Of a DNA stretch of 64,000 bases, positions 1 through 8,924 are shown piece after piece (within the stretch, counting starts at the first letter, position 1; each line of letters starts with the position of its first letter). The DNA comes from Paracoccus sp. R12_2 (GTDB taxonomy: Bacteria; Pseudomonadota; Alphaproteobacteria; Rhodobacterales; Rhodobacteraceae). The notes beneath the pieces are model-generated. The model ran no database searches and had not been told where the DNA came from. It worked only from the letters and a program-made list of their open reading frames with translations. The stretch spans positions 39,641-103,640 of the forward strand of contig NZ_JAGHRA010000017.1 of the NCBI RefSeq assembly GCF_017744015.1, given 5' to 3'. The position numbers and the translations under genes are program-made.

Positions 1-610
1 ATGAGACGCATTGTTTGCCGGAGGCGCGGAATGCCGTTCCTCGGTCCGATCCCCATGCGCCACCCGCGACCGGTGCATTGACCGCATATCCATAGAATAA
101 CTCGCCGCCACACACCGGAACTATGGGCAGCACCCGATCGCGGACATGCATTGCTGCATTGCAGAAAAGTCATAGCCCGCCCATTGTGCGACTGCAGCAT
201 TGCTCCTATGTTCGCTCTTGTGATCGGTTCTCTCCTCCTCCCTGAGCCGATCCGGAATAATCGGCGGCATCCACCTCCTCCCGGATGTCGCCTTTTTATT
301 TGCAGATCCCCATTCTGAGCTCTTGCGATTTCTCCTCGTTGACCATTCGGTCCCCGAGCTTGCTGTGTGTCGGGTCCGTTTCGCTGGAGGTGCCCAAAAT
401 GCAGGCACGGCCGTGTCCCAGCAGCCTGGCATGGGTTTGCGCGACAACGCCCACAGCGTCATCCCCAGATTTTGTGGATAAGTTTTCGCTGCCAAGACTT
501 CAGTTTTCGAGGCCATGAAAGAGTGAGAGACAGGGCGGGAGGGGTGACCCCTCCCGGGTGAGAGAGTGCACGCGGGGCTCGGGGCCAACCCTCAACCCCG
601 GAGATTGCCG
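1..610. other. Non-coding left edge and leader of the methylase/helicase gene
   Basis: No convincing gene is visible here; the open frames are short and lack recognisable motifs. The first bases may belong to a gene cut by the window edge. The last ~80 bases form a GC-rich leader with a perfect hairpin (listed separately) and end in a purine-rich stretch just before the ATG at 611. Confidence 0.5.
536..556 (+). promoter_or_regulatory. Perfect 9-bp hairpin in the leader of the methylase/helicase gene
   Basis: The arms CGGGAGGGG (536-544) and CCCCTCCCG (548-556) are perfectly complementary around a TGA loop. No T-run follows, so it does not look like a simple intrinsic terminator. It lies 55 bp before the chosen start codon and could act as an attenuator or mRNA-stabilising stem. 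The role is inferred only. Confidence 0.4.
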
Positions 611-3600
611 ATGAACGCTCACCCCCATTCCGTCCAACTTGCAACCGAGCCCGAAGCCCCTGCCCTGCCGGATGCCCCACGCTTCGCCCAAAACCTGATG
701 CAGGCTGCGAAAATCCTCGTCCCCGTTTTCGAGGCAGGCAGGTCCATCGACGCCGCCGCACTTCGCGCCGCGATGGAAGATGCTTGCGGTGCCAGTGACA
801 CAAGTGGTGCCTGGGTCTGGAAAGACGCCTATGAGGCGGCCGAGGTCGCCCAAATCCTTATACTCTCGCGCTACGGCGCGCTGATGCAGCGTCAGGCACT
901 GTCGCCGCAGGCCTTCCTCACCATGATCGAACGTTTCACGGCTCTGGCCCCGTCTCACACGCGCCGCTCCGAAGACAGTATCCGTCTGCAACAGTTTTCC
1001 ACGCCTTTGCCCCTCGCGGCCATCGTCGCGCAGGCCGCCGGGTTTCGGGACGACGACCTGATGCTCGAGCCGTCGACGGGCACGGGCATGCTGGCCATCT
1101 TTGCAAAGATCGCTGGTGCACGGTTGGCGCTGAATGAACTTGCCGACACGCGCCGCGCCCTACTGGGGCAGTTGTTCCCCGATGCCGCCGTATCTGACCA
1201 CGATGCTGCCTCGATCGACGATCGTCTTGATCGCTCGATCACGCCCTCGGTCGTGGTGATGAACCCGCCGTTTTCCGCTGCCAACCATGTCGAGGGCCGG
1301 TTTAGGCAAGCGACCAGTCAGCATGTGCTTTCCGCCCTGGCACGCCTCGCGCCTGGTGGGCGGCTTGTCGTCATCACCGGCGAAAGCTTCCGTCCCTCTT
1401 TGAAATCCTTCCAGTCGACATTTCAGCGGATCGGCCAGAGCGCCGATGTCGTGTTTTCGGCCCCCATCGACGGCAAGGTCTTCGCACGGCATGGCACCAC
1501 GATCGACACGCGGTTGACGGTAATCGATAAGCGCGCGGCTGGTGCTGAAGAGACCGCACCGGCTGATATTGACGCCGCCTATCATCCGATCTGCGCGACC
1601 ACGAGTGATCTTCTCTCCGTAGTACTCGCCCATTGCCCGGAACGCCGCAGCCCCCCGCCCTGCCCCACCACATCGGCCCTTTCGGTCCCGTCTCAGCCGA
1701 CCCGCACCAACCTCCACGCCCTGCGCAACGCAGCACGCAAAGAAACCCGTGCGCTCGCCGAGGAACGCGCGAAGCATCCGTTCGACGACATCGAGACGGC
1801 CCCGCTCGACTACTTGCCAAAAGCCTGGAGCGAACCCTATGGCACGTTGCAGGACACGGTCTACGAGGTCTATGACCTGCAGGCGATCCGGATCGACGGC
1901 GCGGCGGAGCATCCGACAGCACTTGTGCAATCCGCCGCCATGGCCTCGGTGCCGCCGCCCGTGCCGAGCTACCGCCCCGTTCTGCCGAAGACCCTCGTTC
2001 GAGACGGTCTCCTCTCTGCGCCGCAGCTCGAAAGCGTGATCTACGCGGGCAATGCACACGAGACGCATCTCAAAGGCTTGTTCAAGCGTGGCGAGATCGA
2101 AGGCCAACTGATTGCAGCGGCTGAGGGTGACGAAGGCGCCTTCCGCCTGCGCAAGGGCTGGTTCCTCGGTGATGGCACTGGATGCGGTAAAGGGCGACAG
2201 GTCGCGGGTATCATTCTCGACAACTGGCTGCAGGGGCGTCGCCGCTCGGTCTGGGTCTCGAAGAGCGACAAGCTCATCGAGGATGCGCGACGCGACTGGA
2301 TGGCGCTCGGCGGGCGTGAAAGCGATATCGTGCCGCTCTCAAAATTCCGCCAAGGCAGCGACATACGCCTGCCCGAGGGCATCCTCTTCGTTACCTACGC
2401 CACGCTGCGCTCGGCTGAACGTGAGGGCAAGGCTGCCCGCCTCGAGCAAGTGACCTCCTGGCTCGGCGAGGGGTTCGACGGGGTCATCGCTTTTGATGAA
2501 AGCCACGCCATGGCCAATGCCGCCGGCGAAAAGTCCGACCGCGGCGACAAAAAGGCCTCTCAACAAGGCCTTGCGGGCCTCGCGCTGCAAAACGCCGTGC
2601 CCGACGCCCGCGTACTCTATGTCTCGGCCACCGGGGCGACGGTCGTTGGCAATCTTGCCTATGCTTCGCGCCTCGGTCTCTGGGGCACGGGAGATTTCCC
2701 CTTCGTGACGCGGGCAGAATTTGTCGCCGCGATGGAGGCCGGGGGCATCGCCGCCATGGAGATGATTTCCCGCGACCTGAAGGCGCTTGGGCTCTATCTC
2801 GCGCGGTCCCTCTCCTATGCCGGGGTCGAATACGAGATGCTGGTCCATGAGCTGACGCCCGCCCAGGTCGCGATCTACGACAGCTACGCTGATGCCTACC
2901 AGATCATCCACACCAACCTTGAGGCTGCCCTACAAGCCTCTGGCATTTCGTCTGAGACAGGCACCTTGAACCCTCAGGCCAAATCCGCCGCACGCTCGGC
3001 GTTTGAGAGCAACAAGCAGCGCTTCTTCAACCACCTCATCACCGCCATGAAATGCCCCTCGCTGATCCGCGCCATCGAGGCGGACCTGGCGGCGGGACAT
3101 TCGGCGGTGATCCAGGTGGTGTCGACCAGCGAGGCGGTGATGGAACGGCGTCTCGAAGAGATCCCGCCTTCGGAGTGGGATGATCTGCAGGTCGATTTTA
3201 CGCCGCGCGAGAACATCATGGACTACCTGATGCATTCCTTCCCGACGCGGCTCTTCGAGCCTTACACCGACGAGAGCGGGGATCTGCGCTCGCGCCCGGC
3301 CGTCGATGGCGATGGCAATCACATCATTTGCCGCGAGGCGGAGCGGCGGCGGGACGAGCTTGTCGAGCATCTCGGTGCCCTCGCCCCAGTACAGGGTGCT
3401 CTCGACCAGATCCTTTGGCATTTCGGAGGGGAGGCTGTGGCCGAGGTCACGGGGCGCAAACGGCGCATCGTGAAGACGCGGGAGGGGCGGCTCAAGGTCG
3501 AGAAGCGTCCCGCTTCCTCCAACCTCGGAGAAACCCAGGCCTTCATGGATGATGCCAAGCGCATCCTGATCTTCTCCGATGCCGGTGGCACCGGGCGCAG

Positions 3601-5008
3601 CTATCATGCCGATCTCGGGGCCAAGAACCAGCGCCTGCGGGTGCATTACCTCCTTGAGCCCGGCTGGAAGGCCGACAATGCGATCCAGGGGCTCGGGCGC
3701 ACCAACCGCACCAATCAGGCGCTGCCGCCGCTGTTTCGACCCGTCGCAACAGACGTGAAGGGTGAGAAACGGTTCCTCTCCACCATCGCGCGCCGCCTCG
3801 ACACGCTCGGGGCGATCACCAAGGGGCAGCGCGAAACCGGCGGCCAGAACATGTTCCGCGCCGAGGACAATCTTGAGAGCCCCTACGCACGCGCGGCGCT
3901 GCGACAGTTCTTCTACAAGCTGCGGGCGGGCAAGATCGACGCCTGCTCATATGCCAGGTTCCAGGAGATGACCGGGCTGACACTCGATGAGGCGGATGGC
4001 ACGATGAAAGAGAATCTGCCGCCTATCCAGCAGTTCCTGAACCGCTGTCTGGCACTGCGGATCGACATGCAGGACGCGATCTTCGAGGCTTTCGGCGGGT
4101 TACTTTCGGCCATCATCGAGGACGCACGGCAGGCTGGCACGCTGGACGTCGGGCTAGAGACCCTGCGCGCCGAAAAATTCGAGATCGTCGACCGCAAGGT
4201 GATCTTCGAACATGAGGCGACGGGGGCGACGGCCACCGCCCTGACCGTTGAGCGTACGGATCGAAACGATCCGCTCACCCTGTCCCGCGTGAAAGCCATC
4301 TGCGCTGATAACAAAGGCGCGACGCTCTATTGGAACAAGACCTCCAAACGCGCGGCCCTGATGGTGAAGGCGCCGGCCTTCATGGATGAGGATGGCGTAC
4401 CGATCCTGCGGGTGAAACTGCTACGGCCCATGGCGACCGAGATCCTCGCCCTCACCGAGTTCTCGAAATCGCACTGGGAAGAGATAGACGATGCGATGTT
4501 CGAACAGCTCTGGCAGGCTGAGGTCGACGCGGTGCCGCAGTTCACCACATCGAAGATCACGCTGATCTGCGGCCTCCTCCTGCCGATCTGGGACCGGCTT
4601 CCTGCCGACAACATGCGCATTTACCGCCTGCAGGCCGAGGACGGGGAGCGCGCTATCGGCCGTCTCGTCAGTCAGGAGCAGCTCCTGAATGTCTATTCAC
4701 GCCTTGGTCTCGATTGTCAGATCGAGATGTCGCCGCAGGAAGTGCTCAGCGCGGTGATGGAAGCCAGGACGACCCTGAACCTCCTCGGCGGCTACCAGTT
4801 GCGCCGGTCGTTGGTCATGGGACAGCCGAGACTTGAGCTGATCGGCGCGTCGGGCGCGGCCCTGCCCCGTCTGAAAGCGATGGGTTGTTTTGCCGAGGTG
4901 ATCCAGTGGAAGACTCGGGTGTTCATCCCAGTGGATGGCACTGACGTGCTGGCGCGGGTTCTGGCTGAGCACCCGGTGGGTGCCAGCGCAGCGGATGTCG
5001 CCGCATGA
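611..5008 (+). CDS. Strawberry-notch-like helicase fused to an N-terminal SAM methyltransferase-like domain
   Basis: This protein of about 1465 aa has two visible parts. Residues ~120-260 look like a class I SAM-dependent methyltransferase, with a glycine-rich EPSTGTG motif and NPPF at 218-221, the motif of N6-adenine methylases. Residues ~510-1120 look like an SF2 helicase of the strawberry-notch type: Walker A GDGTGCGK (520-527), a DESH box at 629-632, and a C-terminal arginine-rich GLGRTNRTNQ segment. I chose ATG 611 because AGATTGCCG precedes it; an upstream in-frame start at 566 is less likely. Its stop overlaps the next gene by 4 bp, suggesting one operon. Such large proteins are common backbone genes of alphaproteobacterial plasmids. 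The actual DNA substrate and methylation activity are unknown. Confidence 0.85.
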   Translation: MNAHPHSVQLATEPEAPALPDAPRFAQNLMQAAKILVPVFEAGRSIDAAALRAAMEDACGASDTSGAWVWKDAYEAAEVAQILILSRYGALMQRQALSPQAFLTMIERFTALAPSHTRRSEDSIRLQQFSTPLPLAAIVAQAAGFRDDDLMLEPSTGTGMLAIFAKIAGARLALNELADTRRALLGQLFPDAAVSDHDAASIDDRLDRSITPSVVVMNPPFSAANHVEGRFRQATSQHVLSALARLAPGGRLVVITGESFRPSLKSFQSTFQRIGQSADVVFSAPIDGKVFARHGTTIDTRLTVIDKRAAGAEETAPADIDAAYHPICATTSDLLSVVLAHCPERRSPPPCPTTSALSVPSQPTRTNLHALRNAARKETRALAEERAKHPFDDIETAPLDYLPKAWSEPYGTLQDTVYEVYDLQAIRIDGAAEHPTALVQSAAMASVPPPVPSYRPVLPKTLVRDGLLSAPQLESVIYAGNAHETHLKGLFKRGEIEGQLIAAAEGDEGAFRLRKGWFLGDGTGCGKGRQVAGIILDNWLQGRRRSVWVSKSDKLIEDARRDWMALGGRESDIVPLSKFRQGSDIRLPEGILFVTYATLRSAEREGKAARLEQVTSWLGEGFDGVIAFDESHAMANAAGEKSDRGDKKASQQGLAGLALQNAVPDARVLYVSATGATVVGNLAYASRLGLWGTGDFPFVTRAEFVAAMEAGGIAAMEMISRDLKALGLYLARSLSYAGVEYEMLVHELTPAQVAIYDSYADAYQIIHTNLEAALQASGISSETGTLNPQAKSAARSAFESNKQRFFNHLITAMKCPSLIRAIEADLAAGHSAVIQVVSTSEAVMERRLEEIPPSEWDDLQVDFTPRENIMDYLMHSFPTRLFEPYTDESGDLRSRPAVDGDGNHIICREAERRRDELVEHLGALAPVQGALDQILWHFGGEAVAEVTGRKRRIVKTREGRLKVEKRPASSNLGETQAFMDDAKRILIFSDAGGTGRSYHADLGAKNQRLRVHYLLEPGWKADNAIQGLGRTNRTNQALPPLFRPVATDVKGEKRFLSTIARRLDTLGAITKGQRETGGQNMFRAEDNLESPYARAALRQFFYKLRAGKIDACSYARFQEMTGLTLDEADGTMKENLPPIQQFLNRCLALRIDMQDAIFEAFGGLLSAIIEDARQAGTLDVGLETLRAEKFEIVDRKVIFEHEATGATATALTVERTDRNDPLTLSRVKAICADNKGATLYWNKTSKRAALMVKAPAFMDEDGVPILRVKLLRPMATEILALTEFSKSHWEEIDDAMFEQLWQAEVDAVPQFTTSKITLICGLLLPIWDRLPADNMRIYRLQAEDGERAIGRLVSQEQLLNVYSRLGLDCQIEMSPQEVLSAVMEARTTLNLLGGYQLRRSLVMGQPRLELIGASGAALPRLKAMGCFAEVIQWKTRVFIPVDGTDVLARVLAEHPVGASAADVAA

Positions 5009-6051
5009 GCGCGCGGCGCAGCATCGCAGACCTCTCGGCCGCTCTGGCAGACCGTGCCGAGAGTTTCTGCCGCCAGTATTTCCCCGAGGGTCGTAAGCAG
5101 GGCAATTATTGGCAGGTCGGCGACACGTCCGGTGCAAAGGGCCAAAGCCTCGCCATCCGTCTGCAAGCTCAAGGTGAGCGCAAGGCCGGATCCTGGCAAG
5201 ATTTCGCGACGGGTGAATATGGCGATCTCATCGACCTGCTGCAGGAACGGCTTGGGTCGGTCACGCTCAAGGAGACGCTGAGGGAGGCCCGGTCCTTTCT
5301 CGGCGAGGCCCCCTGCCCTGCCGCACCTCGAGACACCCAAAGGGCTGAGCGCCCTGATGCAGCCTCCGCCAAACGCATCGCGCGGGCGCGGAAGCTCTTT
5401 GCCGCTGGCAAGCCGGTGCTTGGCACCCCGGCCGCCACCTATCTGCAGGGGCGCGGCATCACACGGCTTGGACCTGCCCTGCGCTATCACCCTCGAGTCT
5501 TCCTGCGGCAGGGCGAGGACGATCCCGATCAGCCGCGAAGGGCCCCTGCCCTGCTCGCAAAGATCACCGACAAACGGGGCCAGATCACCGGATGCGCGCG
5601 GGTCTATCTCGACCCGTCTACCGACGGGTTGGCCACGATCGAGAGACCCAAACGGATCCTTGGGCAGCTGCACGGCCATGCCATCCGCTTCTGGGCCGGC
5701 GCGGGTCGCTCGGATCTCATCGTCGGCGAAGGGCTCGAAAACACCCTCTCAATCGGAACGGCTCTCCCGGAGTTCGACCTCGCCTCCTGTCTCACCGCCA
5801 CCCATCTCGGCCTCTTCATTCCATCGCCGGGGATTCAGCGCATCTGGATCGCGCGGGACAATGACGATGCCGGACGCAATGCATCCATAAGATTGCGTAA
5901 CCAACTGGAATATCGAGGAATTTCCTGCGGTTATCTCGTCCCTGAACTGGGCGATTTCAACGATGATCTGCGGACATTTGGCAGAGATGCGCTGCGCCGG
6001 TCTCTGTTAGGGGCCATGAAGGCAAACGGTCTGGAGATCGAGGACGGATGA
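5005..6051 (+). CDS. Toprim-domain protein (DUF7146/primase-like)
   Basis: The protein has 348 aa. The C-terminal half carries a toprim fold signature: the glutamate of GEGLENTLS at residue 242 and the acidic cluster DNDD at 285-288, as in plasmid and phage primases of the Toprim_3 group. The N-terminal ~100 residues resemble the DUF7146 primase-helicase region and lack an obvious CHC2 zinc-finger cysteine set. ATG 5005 overlaps the stop of the helicase gene (ATGA), so the two are probably co-translated. A role in plasmid DNA synthesis or conjugative replacement-strand priming is inferred from family and neighbours. No intact helicase motif is visible in this protein itself. Confidence 0.8.
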   Translation: MSARRSIADLSAALADRAESFCRQYFPEGRKQGNYWQVGDTSGAKGQSLAIRLQAQGERKAGSWQDFATGEYGDLIDLLQERLGSVTLKETLREARSFLGEAPCPAAPRDTQRAERPDAASAKRIARARKLFAAGKPVLGTPAATYLQGRGITRLGPALRYHPRVFLRQGEDDPDQPRRAPALLAKITDKRGQITGCARVYLDPSTDGLATIERPKRILGQLHGHAIRFWAGAGRSDLIVGEGLENTLSIGTALPEFDLASCLTATHLGLFIPSPGIQRIWIARDNDDAGRNASIRLRNQLEYRGISCGYLVPELGDFNDDLRTFGRDALRRSLLGAMKANGLEIEDG

Positions 6052-6188
6052 GCGCCAGTCTCCCCGGTGATGCCGGACAGGGCAAAGGTTCCGCGGGTTC
6101 GATCTGATCCCGTTTGGATAAGGGGAGCGATGGACCGGCGGGTCGGGGCAGAGTGCCCCTCGCCCGGGCAGCAATGCCCCCCGAACCA

Positions 6189-6235
6189 GAAAATTCCCCT
6201 GCCCCTTCGGGCCATTCCTCGCGGGAGCAATTTTC
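6189..6235 (+). promoter_or_regulatory. Stem-loop element, copy A, in the 6052-6349 intergenic gap
   Basis: Arms GAAAATT (6189-6195) and AATTTTC (6229-6235) enclose a loop reading CCCCTGCCCC...GGGCCATTCC...GCGGGAGC. The same loop appears between different arms upstream of both DUF736 genes (8388-8456 and 50083-50138). The loop is conserved while the arms differ but still pair. That suggests a structured DNA or RNA element in the leaders of several backbone genes. The rest of this ~298-bp gap holds nothing else I recognise. Confidence 0.5.
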
Positions 6236-6349
6236 CGGCCTTGGGCGCATTCTCCGCTGCGCTCCGATCCTGACGGATGCGGCCCGGTCGCCGCCGGTCC
6301 TGATATCGCCCCATCCAAATCGGGTCAGATCAAACAGAGGAACCAGACA

Positions 6350-7261
6350 ATGCCCCATCAGACAGACATCCAAGAGGAGACCGGCGTGACCTCCGGCATC
6401 CTCGACCACCTGGCACTTCACGGCGCAACACCGGGACCCGGCGAGACCGATCACCGCCCCCTGCCCCAGCCCGACGAAGTCGAACTCGCCATGGCGACCC
6501 TCTTTGACACCACCATCGGCCTCCTCACTGGCAGCCAGTTGGAAGACAATCTCGAAGAGATGCTCTGGTCCCTCACCTCGATCTTCCATCGTCGGCTCAC
6601 CCATATCCAGAAGCTTCTCGACGACAACGAATTCGAGGTCAGGGAAAGCTTGGGGCTACAGGACGGCTCCGAGGTCGCCTCGGTCGAACTCGAGCGCCTC
6701 CAGATGATCGGGCTCAAGCTCTGGGACCATCGCGACGCCTTCGAGCAGATGCGCGATCTGGCCGTAGACCACTTCTCGGCCGCCACCGGTTCGCCCTGGC
6801 TCCCCCGCACCGGATCCAAGGTCTCACATCGCGGCCTCACCTCCGCCGTGGTGGACAGCCGGGCCTATCTCTCGGCCAAGCGTCGCAAGGAGACCGAGGT
6901 GCACTGCCCCGAAGGCACGCGGATCGCTTTCTCAGGCGGGGACTATCAGGCTTACGATCTGATATGGTCCGTCCTCGATGCCACCCATGCGAAATACCCC
7001 GACATGGTGCTGCTGCATGGTGGCACGCCCAAAGGCGCCGAGATGATCGCGGCCCGCTGGGCAGATACCCGTGGGATCACCCAGGTGGTCTTCAAGCCCG
7101 ACTGGAAGAGCCACGGCAAGGCCGCCCCCTTCAAGCGCAACGACAAGATGCTCGAAACCATGCCACAGGGTCTGATTGCCACGCCCGGTTCGGGCATCAC
7201 CGAGAACATCGTCGACAAGGCCCGCAAGCTCGGAATCCGCATCAAGAGGATCGGGGCTTAG
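6350..7261 (+). CDS. DUF2493 (YspA/SLOG-like) domain protein
   Basis: The protein has 303 aa. Residues ~180-300 form the recognisable DUF2493 domain: RIAFSGGDY, the HGGTPKGAEMIAARWA segment and the ending LIATPGSGITENIVDKA. This is a Rossmann-like SLOG-superfamily fold thought to bind nucleotide-derived ligands. The N-terminal ~180 residues are a plasmid-specific helical region without recognised motifs. It follows the toprim gene on the same strand with its own leader carrying stem-loop copy A, so it may have separate control. DUF2493 genes commonly accompany strawberry-notch, toprim and DUF736 genes on Rhodobacterales plasmids. Its biochemical role is not established. Confidence 0.8.
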   Translation: MPHQTDIQEETGVTSGILDHLALHGATPGPGETDHRPLPQPDEVELAMATLFDTTIGLLTGSQLEDNLEEMLWSLTSIFHRRLTHIQKLLDDNEFEVRESLGLQDGSEVASVELERLQMIGLKLWDHRDAFEQMRDLAVDHFSAATGSPWLPRTGSKVSHRGLTSAVVDSRAYLSAKRRKETEVHCPEGTRIAFSGGDYQAYDLIWSVLDATHAKYPDMVLLHGGTPKGAEMIAARWADTRGITQVVFKPDWKSHGKAAPFKRNDKMLETMPQGLIATPGSGITENIVDKARKLGIRIKRIGA

Positions 7262-7269
7262 GCCCCGGT

Positions 7270-7563
7270 TCACGCCCCGCGCAAGAGGTCCTGTACGACG
7301 GAAGGCTTCTTGGCGATCAATGCCAGCAGAACCTGTGCTGGGCCTGTCGGGTGCCGGCGCCCGTGTTCCCAGTTCAGGAGCGTACCTTTCGCGACGCCAA
7401 TGCTCTTCGCAAACTCGGCCTGGGACAGGCCCGTCCGTTGCCGGACTTCGGCGACATCGACCTCCGCCACGGAAACTTCATGCACTTTGGCGTCGGCCAA
7501 ATCGCCATTCGCGAAGGCCAGAGCCTCTTCGAGGCCCTTGGATACGGTTTCAAATGCACTCAT
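7270..7563 (-). CDS. XRE-family HTH antitoxin (HigA/NadS-like)
   Basis: This 97-aa protein has a typical XRE helix-turn-helix in its second half: VRQRTGLSQAEFAKSIGVAKGT followed by LLNWEHGRRHP, about residues 40-70. It is encoded directly after the toxin gene on the same strand, with an ATGA overlap at 7560-7563. Toxin-first order is the HigBA arrangement. As in that family, it should neutralise the toxin and repress their shared promoter. The pair faces away from the DUF736 gene and towards the DUF2493 gene, whose stop is only a few bases away. Confidence 0.82.
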   Translation of the reverse strand: MSAFETVSKGLEEALAFANGDLADAKVHEVSVAEVDVAEVRQRTGLSQAEFAKSIGVAKGTLLNWEHGRRHPTGPAQVLLALIAKKPSVVQDLLRGA

Positions 7564-7901
7564 GTTGCGTCTCCATATTTCGCGACAAGCGCCTTGCTCA
7601 TCTCTACCGCAGCAGCTTGTTCGGTCTTTGACAGGTTGGCTTTCTCATTCTTGGCGAAGACCGTGATCAGAAAGATCGGCATATGGGTCCCGCCAAAGAC
7701 ATACACCGTCCTGAAGCCGCCACTCTTGCCGCTCCCCTCTCTCGGGATGCGGACTTTGCGTAATCCGCCGCCAAGAGAGACGCCCGCTTCCGGATTGGCG
7801 GCAATGAAGTTGATCGCCGCCTCACGCTCCTGGTCCGACATGATTGCCTTGGCGCGCCTTTGGAATTCGGGCAGTTCGACCACTGTCTGCAATCGCGTCA
7901 T
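7560..7901 (-). CDS. RelE/HigB-like toxin of a type II toxin-antitoxin pair
   Basis: The protein has about 113 aa and a RelE/HigB-like layout: N-terminal helices (ELPEFQRRAKAIMSDQERE), a GGLRKVRIPREGSGKSGGFRTVYVF strand segment and FLITVFAKNEKANLSKTE at the end. This matches ribosome-dependent mRNA interferases of the HigB/RelE superfamily that are inhibited by an XRE antitoxin. I chose ATG 7901 (MTRLQTVV); ATG 7913 is an alternative. A near-consensus promoter lies at 7911-7939, giving a very short leader. Its likely function is plasmid maintenance or phage response, by inference. Confidence 0.8.
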   Translation of the reverse strand: MTRLQTVVELPEFQRRAKAIMSDQEREAAINFIAANPEAGVSLGGGLRKVRIPREGSGKSGGFRTVYVFGGTHMPIFLITVFAKNEKANLSKTEQAAAVEMSKALVAKYGDAT

Positions 7902-7910
7902 CGTCAGTTC

Positions 7911-7939
7911 CATATAGGTTTTGGCGGCGTATGTGTCAA
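7911..7939 (-). promoter_or_regulatory. Sigma-70-type promoter of the toxin-antitoxin pair
   Basis: Read on the minus strand, a perfect -35 TTGACA (7939-7934) is followed after 17 bp by TATATG (7916-7911). Transcription would begin close to the toxin ATG at 7901, leaving almost no leader. The region from here to 8280 contains no gene I can support. Confidence 0.55.
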
Positions 7940-8387
7940 TGACGTATAGTATGCGCACTGGAAGGGCAAGTTGGCAACTGATGCTAGAGCTAGGCAGTAT
8001 GCTCTGTCCGTTGGTACCGGCGGCCCTTGACCAAATATCTTGTCGCATTTTCTGACCGAACCAACCAGACGGGCTGTCATTTAGGGCTATTGGATGGTTG
8101 CGGTGTCTCGTGGCGACCCGGCCTTTCGTTCCACGCTCTGTTCGCGTCGAGCACTCCTCCGCATCTTGGGCGCTTCAGCGAAGACTATCGGCACGTTAGT
8201 GATCCTGGGGATGCGACTTTGACGTCTGGACGATGTCTCATCTTCTGTGAGTTAGTAAGAAGCCAAGATTCTGGTGGCAACTCCCTCGGCTGTTCACCCA
8301 GTTTCCTTCGCGGCCACCGCACTTCTCCCGATGTCTGAGTTGCATGACATGCTGGTCGCAGCTGTCGTCCCGTCCACAAAGGTTGTC

Positions 8388-8456
8388 GCCGATCTTTTTC
8401 CCCTGACCCACCAAAGAACAGGGGTGGGCCAATCCTCGCGCGGCAAAAAGATCGGC
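8388..8456 (+). promoter_or_regulatory. Stem-loop element, copy B, upstream of DUF736 copy 1
   Basis: The 12-bp arms GCCGATCTTTTT (8388-8399) and AAAAAGATCGGC (8445-8456) are perfectly complementary. The 45-base loop contains a second inverted repeat (CCCACC/GGTGGG). The element ends ~95 bp before the DUF736 start. Compare 6189-6235 and 50083-50138. Confidence 0.6.
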
Positions 8457-8551
8457 GCCTGCCCCTCTCCGCTGCGCTTCGCCTTCGGTGTGGCCGGGCC
8501 TTGGCCAGCTGCAAGTTGACCATCATTGCAACGCAAACAAGGAGAAGAGCA

Positions 8552-8890
8552 ATGACCACGAACTGCATCAAATTCACCAGCGCCGACATCGAAACCGCCA
8601 AAGGCGTCGGCTCCATCTCGACCCTGACCTTCGACCTCGACATCACGGTCGAACCCGTCGCGAGCTCGAACCCGATGGCCCCCACGCACCGCGTCCTCGG
8701 CCGCTCCCCGCGCGGCAAGCTGGTCGAATGCGGCGGCATCTGGAAGAAGCAGAACAAGGAGACCGGCGCAGACTACTACACGCTGACCATCCGCGACCAC
8801 GGCTTCAACGCCAACCTCGGCAAGGCGGCAAGCCAGGACGATCTGTCCCTGCAGGCGATCATCCCCTGGGGCCCCAAAGACGCCGCGTGA
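8552..8890 (+). CDS. DUF736 family protein, copy 1
   Basis: This 112-aa protein belongs to the DUF736 family of small proteins found on alphaproteobacterial plasmids and integrative elements. Visible features are the start CIKFTSADIETAKGVGSIS, the GGIWKKQNKETGADYYTLTI core and the ending IIPWGPKDAA. ATG 8552 has a good ribosome site (AAGGAG) nearby. It differs from copy 2 at 50234-50572 in three residues (Ser/Thr, Ser/Asn and Ile/Val). A strong hairpin terminator follows directly, so it is probably a single-gene unit. Its function is unknown; a DNA-binding or plasmid-housekeeping role is only suspected from its location. Confidence 0.88.
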   Translation: MTTNCIKFTSADIETAKGVGSISTLTFDLDITVEPVASSNPMAPTHRVLGRSPRGKLVECGGIWKKQNKETGADYYTLTIRDHGFNANLGKAASQDDLSLQAIIPWGPKDAA

Positions 8891-8896
8891 CGCAAA

Positions 8897-8924
8897 GAAT
8901 CGGCTGGGGCAACCCAGCCGATTC
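8897..8924 (+). terminator. Intrinsic terminator after DUF736 copy 1
   Basis: Perfect 12-bp arms GAATCGGCTGGG (8897-8908) and CCCAGCCGATTC (8913-8924) enclose a GCAA tetraloop. A modest T-rich tail (TCGTTGTCTCC) follows. The hairpin begins 6 bases after the stop codon. Confidence 0.75.

Larger units (their letters stand above)
8281..8890 (+). repeat. Direct repeat copy 1: DUF736 gene with its upstream region
   Basis: From CTCCCTCGGCTGTTCACC to the end of the DUF736 gene, this stretch is nearly repeated at 49978-50572 in the same orientation. The most divergent part is the loop of the stem-loop element. The two copies bracket ~41.7 kb containing the repABC replicon and most accessory genes. 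This suggests plasmid fusion or duplication through this locus. Confidence 0.8.

Noticed and set aside
121..588. Minus-strand open frame of 155 codons at the left edge
   Set aside because: Composition and lack of motifs suggest chance; it also overlaps the hairpin leader of the methylase/helicase gene.
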